Positions 22,080-31,994 of a stretch of DNA of 64,000 bases are shown here, piece after piece. Every line of letters begins with the position of its first letter. Position 1 is the first letter of the stretch. The position numbers and the translations under genes are program-made. This DNA is from Asterias rubens (taxonomy: Eukaryota; Echinodermata; Asteroidea; Forcipulatida; Asteriidae): the NCBI RefSeq assembly GCF_902459465.1, contig NC_047062.1, positions 4,590,501-4,654,500 on the forward strand. The letters run 5' to 3'. Under the pieces are notes generated by a model, which saw nothing but the letters and a program-made list of their open reading frames with translations, had not been told where the DNA came from and did no database searches.

Positions 22080-25000
22080 AACATACACACACAAACAAAC
22101 AAACAAACAAACAACAAATAAACATCGAAGAAGAAACAAGGGCAAGACAATTACACAATGACAATACAAAATGCTGACGACAAAAACACAAAGAATGTTA
22201 AACCAGGCGGTTAAAGATCTTAAAGGTGCTTGAGAGTTTGTCAAATACAAGATCTGGAAAGAGTTCTCTATGCCATCGTTCATTTGTTGTCTTTGTAACA
22301 ACAAGTAACATGTATACCCATAATTGATTGTGGCTGCACTGCAGACACTGTTAAATAATTGACACCATGGGTGTTTCCGCACATACCAAGAAAAGAATCA
22401 AAATTTACACCACAGGGTTTCAGAATAAAACAAATTTCTGCAAAAACAATAACAAATGTGTTATGATGTAGAATGATTGTTTTCTCTCTTCGGTATCAAT
22501 TTAATAATATGTTAAAGCCAGTGGACACTATTGGTAATTGTCGTAGACAAGCCTTCACAGTTGGTGTATCTCAACATATATGCATAAAATCACAAACCTG
22601 TGAAAATTTGAGCTCAATCGGTCATCGAACTTGCGAGATAATAATGAAAGAAAAAACACCCTTGTCACACGAAGTTGTGTGCGTTTAGATGGTTGATTTC
22701 GAGACCTCAAGTTCTAAATCTGAGGTCTAGAAATCAAATTCGTGGAAAATTACTTCTTTCTCGAAAATTATGCCACATCAGAGGGAGCCGTTTCTCACAA
22801 TGTTTTACACCATCAACCTCTCCCCATTACTCGTCACCAAGAACAGTTTTTGGCCAAGAATTATTTTGAGTAATTGCCAATAGTGTCCACTGCCTTTAAC
22901 ACCCGCGGTGTCAGTTTAAAAGAACACGTTGCCTTGGATTGGACGAGTTGGTCTATAAAGCGTTTGAAACCGTTTGTTATGAAATGTATACGGTTAGAAA
23001 GATGTTTTAAAAGTAGAATATAATGATCCACACAAGTATCACTCAAAATTGCACGGTTTTCTTTTTACGCCATACATACATACATCCATACATACATACA
23101 ACTAAATATTTATAAAGCGCCTTTACATCAAGATCAAAGCGCTGGAAAGAGCAAGACCAATGGAACTATTAATACAACAAATTACATCTGATACAAGTGA
23201 GTTTTGAGAGATTTTTTGAATAAAGGCAAAGAGTTACAATTTCTGATGCGTACTGAGAGGTTGTTCCATATTCGCGGAGCAATAAAGGAGAAAGTCCGGT
23301 TGTGCGCAGATGAGAGTGTTCTGATGGTTGGGTGTTCGGCTAGGCGTGTGTTGTCAGAAGCTGATCGCAAGCTTGAGCGTGGCGGTTGGTAGAGAGCAAG
23401 GCAAGATGATAAGGAGCCTGGTGCTATTCCTTGAAGACATTAATTAAACACAGTAACAAAAACTTTGAAAGGTACTCTCTCTTTGACCGGGAGCCAATGT
23501 AACTGCTGAAGGCAGGGTGTCGCGTGGTCATATTTCATAGGCTTGCAAATCAGCTTGGCACGATCGGCCATTTATGGGAGTCAAAATTTTGACTCCCACA
23601 AATGGCCGACCGTGTTATTGGACGAGGTAAAAAGAAGACCACGCAATTTCGAGGCATATTTGTGTAGATCATTGTATTCTACTTTTACATCATCTTTCAA
23701 ACCATATGCTTTTTATAACAAACGGTTACAAACGCTTTTAAAGACCAACTCGACCGATCCAAGGCAACGTGTTCCTTAAAAAACCCAGTTTTTGCAGTGT
23801 GTGCACGAATTTATTTTGTTTACACACAGATCCTTGTAATTGATTGGTTGGTTGAAAAAAAAAAAAACTTGTTATTTTGTCATGTTTACAACTTAAGCAA
23901 TGCTCTAGTTACAATTTTCGTACGAGTCCTGTGTGGACAATAAATTGCACATTGCGCGCTCACTATTGGTTGGCAACTGTGTCATTTTTGGTTTGGACTG
24001 ATGGGCTTGACGCATTAATACGCGGCCGATTGATCAGCCCGGGAACGAGGTTGAAAGTACATTGACTCACAAAATGGCGAACTATGCGCCGGTTTATGCG
24101 TGGTGAAATTTAGTTCCAATCATTCCCGCCCGATGACAAGGTTGTGTCACGGGGACAATAATTGTTGTTTCTGCATTGAGTCTTCTGCTTGTTTAGAAAG
24201 CAAAGTTTTTCAAATGAAGTTTCAGCGTGTGTGTCAGTTAAAGTGTGAGTTATATAAAACATATTGAATGCAATAGGTTCGTGCAATGTCGCAGAATAAA
24301 AGCATTTGGTGAAATCTGCATTTACTTTTCCATTTCACGAGAGGAAGCCGAGTGATATGATTTCACCTCGTGGTTATGCACCCAAATGCACACAATGTTG
24401 TATAACGCTATCAGTGACAGGATAATCATGGTGTAATAGGCTGGTCATACCGTTATGGGTATTAAAATACCATTAGTAAGATTTGAAGTTATTACATTAC
24501 ATCAATACTCAAGCTGTCCCCCACCCAACCAAGTTTGAGCTATGCATGGAGCTAATGGAGACTGGTAATACCATGGGGGAATACCATTAGTAATATTTGA
24601 AGTTGATTACAACACGTCAATGATCAAGTTATCCCCCATCACCCAACCAACTTTGAGCTACACTGATAGAGCTACTGTAGAGCTACTTATTGGAGACTAA
24701 ACTACACACCAAAGGCTTCTGATGTATTTTAAAAACAAATTTGAGATTGTTGGAAGCATGCATCGATTACTCGATGTAGATCTATACAAAACTACAGTCG
24801 AGTTCGAGTTTTATTAACAAGTATGGATAGATTTATTGACTTTGAAAAATTAACATACACGTTATTCCGTGAGAAGAAGGTCGGCTTTACTTACCAACCT
24901 TCGCCAGATGTCCAATGTCAACTGCTGCCGCGTTTCATCCTGTAAAACATCGAATATTGATATCTCAAGACGTTAACAAGTTGACTTTTCATGTTTCACC

Positions 25001-28000
25001 ATCGCAAATACTCGGTATACGCGCACGTTAGGCGTGGAATGAGGTGCATGCTGGTAAAGATTTATTATAGAGATCATCGCTATAGCTAGACCAGAATGCA
25101 CCTCATTCAACTTTACTAGTGCTTGCGCTATGGGTATTTGCGCTATACTAGATATCTTTACTGGTCATCTTAACTATAGTACAAGATAGCAAAGTATAAC
25201 TTTTATGTCGAATAATAAACCTAAACCAATGAATTACTAATATAAGCTGTCCGTGTCACTGTCAGTATAGGCCTATGTACACTCTTAAAACTAAAGAGTT
25301 GAATCCAAAACTTGAAAGAGTTCAGTGAGTGACAACACTTTGAAAGTGTTTAATCAAGCATTTGATATGTTACAGTATTCAGTCCACAATATTAAGTGCC
25401 AGTGTAACGTTTAACAAGCTGATCCAACAATTCTAAGGAATTCTTTTGAGGAATGATGATCGACACTTAAATTGTTGAGTTAACCCGTTTTGCGTTTGAT
25501 CAAATTAATTTAAAACGCTGGATCCAACACTTTCAAAGTGTGGTCACTCACCGAGCTATTCCAAGAGTTGGATTCAACTCTTTAGTTTTAATGAGGGTAT
25601 CAATATTCTCTCCCAACACAGCATAATAGATGGATAGAAATCAGAAATGACTCACAAATTCTACAATTTGCCCGATAAGTAAACGCAATGTGACGTGAAG
25701 CGGTTGCGACGAGTTCAACACTGGTATGACATCCTTCGATCCATACTTGCTCAGTAGATCCCTTGTGAGATTTTTAGCGTGTTCATTCCCACTTACTTGT
25801 GTCCCTTGATAAAGAAAATAAATATTTTGAAACATTTGAGTCGACAAGTTCTGATGTGACAGTGGTGCATTTCCGGCCGATCTTCTGCAGTTTGAGAAAT
25901 TTAGCAAGTTCAAGAGTCCAGAAATAGAACATTAATGTTTATAGTCTAAACAACAAATATTTCGATTTGGAACCCTCGAAATTTTATTTCATTCCCTCAA
26001 AATAACCAACCTTTTCATGGAAACAAAATATTGTTTTTCGAAGGAAGGAGCGAAACATCATGGACCCCCTTACGGGTTCCGTGTGTGTACAGACGCGGTA
26101 CCCTGTGGCACTCTTGCGACAAAAGATGCATTAACCAGCATCTCATCAGATTTAACCAGGGCCGGATTGCATTAAAACGAGCAGTATAAGACCAGTCTAC
26201 GGTCGGCTTTCTGCCTTAGATGGTCTTAGCTTAGTCAGTCATTAAGCCCGTTGCAATAAACCGGTGTTTATAGATAAGTCGGCGAAGAGTAATGCAATAC
26301 GAACAAACGCCCATTACTTTAGCTTCGATTACGACCGGCCGCAATCTACACGCCAAACGAGCCGTAACAACAATTAGTGATGGCTTTGGGGAAAAAAACT
26401 GAGTACAAACGTAAGGTGACAATGCAGTCTTTAGCCAAGCTGTTGAGTTGGCGCTGCAGAGAAATTTACGATACGAAGTAGGCCTATCATCACCATTATG
26501 CCTCTAATGGCTGTACTACATCAAATCATCTACAACTACAACATATTGCAGTGCGATCTTTTGAAACCAAAACAAGGACCGATTACAGCCAGCTCAGAGC
26601 TGGCTTAAAAGGCAGTGGACACTATTGGTAATTACTCAAAATAATTATTATCATAAAATCTTTCTTGATTACGAGTAACGGGGAGAGATTGATAGTACAA
26701 CATTTTGAGAGTGATGTAAATTTCGAGAAAGAAATAATTTTCCACAAATTTGATTTCGAGACCTCAGATTTGGAATTTGAGGTATCGAAATCAAGCATCT
26801 AAAAGCACACAACTTCGTGTGACCATGGTGCGACTGGGGTGTTTTTTTCTTTCATTAATATCTCGGACATTCGACGACCGGTTGAGCTCATATTTTCACA
26901 GGTTAGTTATTTTATGCATCGGCACTAACATTGCCCAGGGTCCAATTGTGGCACTGCAGACCTTATTATTATTCACTTACGTCACCTTAATAAAGTGTTT
27001 AGTGTGTACCATCGTAGATAAGATACAAGTTCCGCGGAAGTCAGCACCGTAAGTGGGCCCGGATGTTTTATGGGGAACTAGTAAATAGAAAAGGGACTCT
27101 GAAGTACCATAATGGAACCACTCAGCATACAAGAGCAAAACTACAATATCTGGATCGGCTCAACATGTTATCTTTCATCTTTCTAGACTGATACCATCAC
27201 TTGCACAATGGTAAAAGACACTGTAGTTTTGGTAATTGCTCAAAATAATGGTTAGCATAAAACCTTACTTGTTAGCGATTAATGGAGTGATGTTGATATA
27301 ACATTGTGAGAAACGGCTCCCCTGAAGTAACGTCGTTTTCGAGAAAGAAGTTATTTCTCACTAAAAGAATTCTCACTATTTGAATTTGGTTTTGAGAACT
27401 CAGAATTTGATTTTGAGGTCTCAAAATTAAGCATCTGAAAGCACACAACTTCGTTTGACAAGGGTTTTTCTTCTTCCATTATTATCTCACAGCTTCGACG
27501 ACCAATTGAGTTTAAATATTAGATACACTAAGTGAGAAGACTGGTCTTTGACAATTACCAAAGGTGTCCAGTGTCTTTAATTCTCAGCATTTTCTACCCA
27601 ACTGCAGAGGTGTTGTTTGCAGTTGCTTGACTGAATCTAATTTCAGCCGTTTTCATGTAGTGCAAATTTAAAACTTCAAGAAGAGATGTTTCAAAAATTG
27701 TCTTTGGCACAGTGATACACCACTCGAGTATTTTTTTGCATGCAACTGTTTTGAATAGAATTTGAAAAAAAAACTTTTCGCCTAAAATGCTGTAGCTATT
27801 CATTCTACATTCTATTGAGGATTGGACGGCAACCTAAATGAAAAATAGGTAAATTTACGATATTTTTTAATGAAAAAACGCAAAGAAGCGATTGACGCTA
27901 GATAGGCCTAAACAGTCACGATAATAAGCGTTTATAAAACCCCACATTATTATACTCAGCGATTAATTACAAAAAAATACCAGTTACGAAACACAATTTT

Positions 28001-28619
28001 CGAAATGAAGATACAATCTCATGGGGGTGGAGTTAGAGTGACTAAAGTGGGGGGGGGGGGGGCGAACGGGCGATTCCATCAACAATGAGAAATTAAATAT
28101 CTTAACATTAAAATGAAATATTATTTACATGTATATAGATCTCGGTATAAAGTTGTTTAGCTTTAGTAATCATTTTGAAGAAAATTAAATTGATGTATGA
28201 AAACAAATTTGTCCATACTTGAAAAAACGTGTGTATGGATCCTCCGCCATTTTGTCTTGCCTTAATAGTCAACAAGTCAAGTAACCTCTCAGATACAACA
28301 CAAAAATTACCGTAGAAATCAAGAATTTCAGCCGCTTGATGGAAAAATTAATGATTCGATCATTGAGATAGATTCACTTCCGATGTATCCTCTATACTCA
28401 TAACTCCAATAGGACTTTTAAAAATACAAGGATGAATGGCTCGATAGACGAAGTTATACCGCCCTATCAATTACATAATTTCAACCTGAATCCCCCGCCC
28501 CCCATGAACATATCTGTAATCACTTTGAAGAAATGAACATCTTTTGCGATCTTACCTGTACATCCTAAGATAAGAAGAATCCTTAACAGTGTCTGGGCCG
28601 TGGCTATCCTCTTGCCCAT
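17909..28619 (-). CDS. Nicotinic acetylcholine receptor-like Cys-loop channel subunit, right copy (complete)
   Basis: Six exons on -: 28619-28556, 25804-25656, 24939-24895, 19901-19792, 19433-18895 and 18165-17909. They total 1164 nt and encode 387 residues. Residues 1-21 are a signal peptide. The extracellular domain has sequons at N33, N52 and N171, a Cys-loop C156-C170, loop B W177 and loop C Y219 with C221/C222. TM1 is about 240-262, TM2 about 269-291 (GEK before, Leu at 9'), TM3 about 304-322 and TM4 about 362-383. The product is an alpha-type, probably cation-selective, ligand-gated channel subunit of the plasma membrane. The TM3-TM4 loop is only about 40 residues. Loop A is WKPRLVLT, lacking the usual Asp and Tyr, and loop C is short, so the ligand may not be acetylcholine. 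The gene is about 10.7 kb, swollen by repeats in introns 1 and 3. It is a tail-to-tail paralogue of the left gene. Confidence 0.9.
18588..18655 (-). pseudogene. Duplicated fragment of exon 5 inside intron 5
   Basis: On - it reads LILFQQLISGNMTPHGDETP, IL, then CTCAGTCAGT. It copies the last ~65 bases of exon 5 plus a mutated donor, with flanking intron text (TTGTTGGTGTTTT) also duplicated. It lacks the rest of the exon and is probably not used. Confidence 0.8.
18895..19433 (-). CDS. Right nAChR-like gene, exon 5
   Basis: 539 nt encoding the Cys-loop through TM2. The membrane segments appear identical to the left copy. Substitutions cluster in the extracellular part (for example FLSWIYDVS against FMFWNYDMS). 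Confidence 0.9.
19792..19901 (-). CDS. Right nAChR-like gene, exon 4
   Basis: A 110-nt exon containing WNPDDYNG and SDIWKPRLVLTE. Donor GTAAGT. It is separated from exon 3 by a 5 kb intron containing the large microsatellite. Confidence 0.88.
20699..20800. repeat. Unique flank of the (CAAA)n repeat, copy 1
   Basis: TTAATAACTAGGAATTAACT through AAGACAGGAGCGAGAGCATG and TAGACAACAGCCTTTATACA is nearly identical to 30855-30960. In both places it immediately precedes the CAAA array, so unit and array form one repeat family. Confidence 0.9.
20801..22118. repeat. 1.3 kb (CAAA)n microsatellite with (CAGA)n ends
   Basis: Almost pure CAAA tetranucleotide with occasional CAA slippage units. Two (CAGA)n blocks (about 20829-20902 and 21999-22073) sit near the two ends in near mirror arrangement, each next to an ACATACACACACAAAC motif. 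Open frames across it on - (LFVC and LSVC repeats) are artefacts of the 4-base unit. It lies in intron 3 of the right receptor gene. Confidence 0.97.
22512..22900 (+). repeat. MITE family A, near-complete copy
   Basis: It runs from GTTAAAGCCAGTGGACACTA to TAGTGTCCACTGCCTTTAA, with the central palindrome at about 22697-22737. It lies in intron 3 of the right receptor. Confidence 0.9.
22916..23780. mobile_element. Foldback element family B, split by a LINE
   Basis: The left arm (about 22916-23062, with AACACGTTGCCTTGGATTGG) and right arm (about 23557-23780, ending CCGATCCAAGGCAACGTGTT) are inverted copies. They are joined by the core CGGCCATTTATGGGAGTCAA palindrome. The LINE fragment at 23065-23550 interrupts the left arm next to the core. 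Full structure is seen at 61545-61932. Confidence 0.85.
23065..23550 (-). mobile_element. 5'-truncated CR1/Rex-like LINE 3' end
   Basis: On -, the frame reads CLQQLHWLPVKERVPFKVFV, then (after a stop) GIAPGSL, ALYQPPRSSLRSASDNTRLA, RTFSFIAPRIWNNLSVRIRN and LFKKSLKTHLYQM. This is the conserved RT-polyprotein C-terminus of CR1/L2-type elements. The 3' tail has AAAGGCGCTTTATAAATATT followed by (ATGT)n. A stop in the frame marks it as dead. Confidence 0.85.
23781..24454. other. No gene seen (intron 3 of right receptor)
   Basis: Intronic sequence without coding features or clear repeats. Confidence 0.4.
24455..24700. repeat. Imperfect tandem duplication, ~125 bp unit
   Basis: AATACCATTAGTAAGATTTG with a following TTATCCCCCACCCAACCAA-like stretch and GAGCTA appears twice in tandem with substitutions. 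It lies about 200 bases from exon 3 of the right receptor. Confidence 0.75.
24895..24939 (-). CDS. Right nAChR-like gene, exon 3
   Basis: A 45-nt exon encoding DETRQQLTLDIWRKL, the same as in the left copy. Acceptor TTTTACAG, donor GTAAGT. Confidence 0.87.
25279..25598. mobile_element. Short TIR element in intron 2 of right receptor
   Basis: Arms of about 70 bases: CTTAAAACTAAAGAGTTGAA and CACTTTGAAAGTGTT on the left, mirrored by AACACTTTCAAAGTGTGG and GATTCAACTCTTTAGTTTTA on the right. No ORF inside. It ends about 60 bases from exon 2. Confidence 0.85.
25656..25804 (-). CDS. Right nAChR-like gene, exon 2
   Basis: 149 nt. It differs from the left copy at two of 50 residues (His for Asn in QPLHV; Gly for Lys in LLIGQ). 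Acceptor TTATCAAG, donor GTGAGT. Confidence 0.87.
26605..26919 (-). repeat. MITE family A, 3'-truncated copy
   Basis: It starts TTAAAAGGCAGTGGACACTA, has the central palindrome at about 26752-26793, and ends abruptly after TTATTTTATGCATC. Confidence 0.85.
27212..27580 (-). repeat. MITE family A, full copy
   Basis: From AAAAGACACTGTAGTTTTGG to AAAGGTGTCCAGTGTCTTTAA-type end; diverged palindrome in the middle. Confidence 0.85.
28556..28619 (-). CDS. Right nAChR-like gene, exon 1 (signal peptide)
   Basis: ATG followed by MGKRIATAQTLLRILLILGC and Thr, a basic N-terminus plus hydrophobic core. The donor is ACAG|GTAAG, phase 1, matching exon 2. Upstream of the ATG the frame is closed by TGA. Confidence 0.75.
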
Positions 28620-29192
28620 GTTTGATCACATCGCTTGTTGTATCTGATCACAATATACACGCCAGTTCACTCCCACAGTCTCTCCCAATACATCCAATCG
28701 GTATAGTAAAGTTGTGCACCGCTTCACTGATAGCATACTATAAAGATGCAGTTCTAAACCTGTTAGATTGGATTTCCACCAATGTCTTGCAAGATAATCT
28801 TATAAAACGCCTGAATGCCCTACTTGTTCTAGATTGTGCGGGTTTCAGTCGTGCCTTGTGACTGACTGTTAAGCCTGCAAATATTGCAGTCGTTGCTTAC
28901 ACGCGTTGCTTGCAAATAGTCACAATATATCGAGTGATTTAATCAACCAGGACGTAAATCCATATTGAAAATGTCAAACAGGAACAGTGCCGGTTCAAAG
29001 CTCATAATATGGCGTCAAACATTCTTTTGTAGTGAGAAACTTGATGTATATTTTATGTGTATTTTTATGTAGGGAAGAATTGGCCTAATATAACCATAAT
29101 AAATAAACGTGCGTTTTTCAGCAGGAGCTCCTTATGGAAATACATACAATGTCAAGTTTTCAATAAAAATCTAACCTAGTGACAAAAAGGCA
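28620..29192. other. Putative 5' flank of right receptor; no gene seen
   Basis: About 570 bases upstream of the right receptor start codon. AT-rich. I could not place a promoter or 5' UTR exon. Confidence 0.4.
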
Positions 29193-29659
29193 TTAAAGAC
29201 CCGGACACTATTGATAATTGTCACAGACTAGCCTTCACAGTTGGTGTATCTCAACATATGCATAAAATCATAAACCTGTGAAAATTTGAGCTCAATCGGT
29301 CGTCGAAGTTGCGAGATAATAATGAAAGAAAATCACCCTTGTCACACGAAGTTGTTGGCTTTTAGATGCTTGATTTCGATACCTCAAATTCTAAATCAAA
29401 GGTCTCGAAATCAAACTCGTGGAAAATTACTTCTTTCTCGAAAACTACATTACTTCAGAGGGAGCCATTTCTCACGACGTTTTATAACATCAATTTTGAA
29501 AATTTGTTGTATAAAAGGCCGAAATGAATTTCTCATCTCGGATAATAAAGTGAATTGAAATTGAAATTGAAATCAACCTCTCCCCATTACTCATTGTCAA
29601 GAAAGGTTTTATGATAACATTTATTTTGAGAAACTACCAATAGTGTCCACTGCCTTTAA
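29193..29659 (+). repeat. MITE family A copy with nested LINE-tail insertion
   Basis: Ends TTAAAGACCCGGACACTATT and TAGTGTCCACTGCCTTTAA. It is longer than its relatives because a roughly 80-base insert (29494-29576) interrupts the ACATCAACCTCTCCCC segment. Confidence 0.9.
29494..29576 (+). mobile_element. Very short LINE 3'-end insertion
   Basis: The insert ends in AATAAAGTGAATTGAAATTG and further GAAATT units, like the simple-repeat tail of a non-LTR element. It is flanked by a 5-base direct repeat, ATCAA (29489-29493 and 29572-29576). The uninterrupted sequence is known from sibling MITE copies. Confidence 0.75.
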
Positions 29660-30170
29660 GAGCGGGGATGTACCGCTTGACTGAAAACAATGCTCCAGTT
29701 CTACTGACTCCACAGAAGTGCGGTATCTAAAACGCCCTATCAACTCTCAAAATGGGGTTCAAAGACCAAAATGTCATAGGTAGCCGACTGAGTCTAGAAT
29801 CACAATAAGACTTGTCCATGTTTAAGTGCATCATCCCAAACTGCTGTGCATTAACTGCTAGGGGTTTAAACACAAGCAGACTGTGCTGATAAAGCTCATC
29901 AAATGAATTTTTGCTGTAATTATCAGCCGGTTTCCCAAGAAAATCTGTCCCTTCTTATGGGAAATAAAAGAGGGCGCTATATCAGAAGATGTTTGTACGT
30001 GGTTTGCCACGACGCCTAAACTTTGCGATACATAATACAAAACTGTGCACATCACAATTTTAAAGTTATTTTCTAAAATATCACTCATTATGCTCCCAGT
30101 ACCTTCTAGAGACCTAGGACAAAACAGAAAAGGGAAAATAAAAGGACTAGGGAAATTCTAAAGACCGAAC
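29660..30170. other. No gene seen
   Basis: Intergenic sequence with no motif recognised on either strand. Confidence 0.4.
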
Positions 30171-30397
30171 TAACACGGTCGGCCATTAATGGGAGTCAAA
30201 AATTGGACTCCCATAAATGGCCGACCGTGTTAGTCGACGAGGTAAAAGGAAAACCACGCAATTTCGAGTGATACTTGTGTGGATCATTATATTCTACTTT
30301 TAAAATATCTTTCTCATCATATGCATTTTATAACAAACGGTTACAAACGCTTTTCAAAGACCAACTCGTCCTATCCAAGGCAACGTGTTCATTTAAA
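30171..30397. repeat. Foldback element family B, half copy
   Basis: It contains the full core palindrome (GGGAGTCAAAAATTGGACTC between CGGTCGGCCATT and AATGGCCGACCG) and one arm ending CTATCCAAGGCAACGTGTTC. The other arm is missing. Confidence 0.88.
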
Positions 30398-30854
30398 CCT
30401 GTGCACGTTATATGGTCACAAAACGCCTAAAATATTAGGTTTTTGCAGCAGGTACATTTTGTTACAAATGTTGGGGTACAAAATTGATTGATGTGCACAT
30501 CGAGGACGACTTGCTATGGTTGAAATATGGTGAAATGTGTACGGTCACTCTGCGCCTAAAATAACCCTCATTAAACGGATTCACTGTGCGGCAAAAACAC
30601 GGCGAAAATGTATACAAAGTTACCTTTCCAAGCAACAAGCTTTGTACCGTCCAGGTACACAACACTAAACGGTGTCCCCGGTTAGGGAGACATAAATGTG
30701 CACATCCTAACGGAAAAGTTACTTCTCGCATGCAGTGGCTTTGTATCGTACATTTGGACCATTTGGACCTTATTCTACGGTTATTCTATCGTACATTTGG
30801 ACCTTATTCTACGGTACAAACAAACAAACAAACAAATAATCTAAAAGCAAATAA
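30398..30854. other. No gene seen
   Basis: Intergenic. A short direct repeat (ATCGTACATTTGGACC, twice at about 30746-30803) and a few CAAA units precede the next repeat. Confidence 0.45.
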
Positions 30855-31147
30855 TAAATTAATAACTAGGAATTAACTATGTACAAGACAGGAGCGAGAG
30901 CATGATGCTGTTAGAGTAAGCCGAGGCTTGTAGACAACAGCCTTTATACAGAAAAGAAAACACACAAACAAACAAACAAACAAACAAACAAACAAACAAA
31001 CAAACAAACAAACAAACAAACAAACAAACAAACAAACAAACAAACAAACAAACAAACAAACAAACAAACAAAACAACAAACAAACAAACAAACAAACAAA
31101 CAAACAAACAAACAAACAAACAAACAAACGAACAAACAAACAAACAA
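30855..31147. repeat. (CAAA)n repeat with shared flank, copy 2
   Basis: 30855-30960 repeats the 106-base unit seen at 20699-20800, followed by an uninterrupted CAAA array to 31147. No CAGA blocks here. Confidence 0.93.
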
Positions 31148-31423
31148 GTCATTTGCTAATGGAGGCAACATTATTTGTAGTACAACTTTAATTACTATAG
31201 ATGGTGAAATTACAGCATGAGCTCAGTGCATACACTTCATTATTGTTTAATAAAGTGTACACTTTTGTCAAAGGTTAAAGGTACTTTAAATTGTACTTTG
31301 GGCAAATTGTTAAATTAATACTAATGATCATTAGCTGTTCATATAATAAAAAAACACTGAAAGGGTCAATACAAAATGAGAAATAAGGTGATGGGATTAA
31401 CAGGAACAAAAATCCCATTCTTC

Positions 31424-31556
31424 TACACAAGGGTGTTTTTTCATTCTTTATTTTCTTGCAACTTTGATGACCAATTGAGCCCAAATCTTTACAGGTTTGT
31501 TATGTAATGCACACTTTTGGGATACACAAAGTGAAGATACTATTCTTTGACAATAT
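31424..31556 (-). repeat. MITE family A fragment
   Basis: The segment ACACAAGGGTGTTTTTTCAT through GACCAATTGAGCCCAAA to TCTTTGACAATAT; both ends are lost. Confidence 0.75.
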
Positions 31557-31898
31557 TTGATCAATAATTGTTTTGAAAACTAAGACTTTGTTGCATAGAT
31601 GTAACTGAGTGAGGACACCCCTGTGTATCAAGGTCTCCTAGAAGGCACACAATCCTCCTGACTTATTTCTGGCACTCCTGCAGTGACACATGAGAAACGA
31701 AGAACAAAACTGTTGTTCTTTTCTATTGTTACACCGTCTCTCCATTGTTGATTTGAAGAAACCAACTACTGTTCTTTTCTATTGTAGCATCTTCTGATCT
31801 CTAAATTGTTCATTTAAAGAAACCACTATTGTTCTTTCATATCTTTCTTTTCTATTGTTACATCTTCTGTTCATTGTTCATTTTGTTTTATTAAGTTG
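31557..31898. other. Probable 3' UTR / flank of COA6
   Basis: Non-coding. On -, an AATAAA (31885-31890) lies just after the COA6 stop codon. A segment around TTGTTCTTTTCTATTGTTAC is repeated about three times at 31710-31865. Confidence 0.4.
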
Positions 31899-31994
31899 TT
31901 ATGTCTTCTCTTCTCCCTCTCCTGGAACAAATCCGTCCTTGTCAACAGTCTCTTTATATTTTAAGAAGTCCCTTCTCCTAAGGAAATACTTCAC
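31899..31994 (-). CDS. COA6: COA6 exon 2 (terminal)
   Basis: A 96-nt exon after CCCAG, encoding VKYFLRRRDFLKYKETVDKD and a short acidic tail to TAA. This aligns with the conserved helix after the second CX10C motif. Confidence 0.9.
   Translation of the reverse strand: MKYFLRRRDFLKYKETVDKDGFVPGEGEEKT

Larger units (their letters stand above)
25805..28555 (-). other. Intron 1 of right receptor gene
   Basis: A 2.75 kb intron with two MITE A copies. Landmarks shared with the left copy are at about 28030-28060 (poly-G), 27585-27640 and 27165-27215. No additional coding exon was recognised. Confidence 0.6.

Noticed and set aside
20713-22382. Three overlapping 470-530 codon open frames on the - strand made of LFVC/LSVC repeats
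   Set aside because: They are translations of the (CAAA)n/(CAGA)n microsatellite; a 4-base unit without stop codons is open in every frame. The same applies to 30873-31171.
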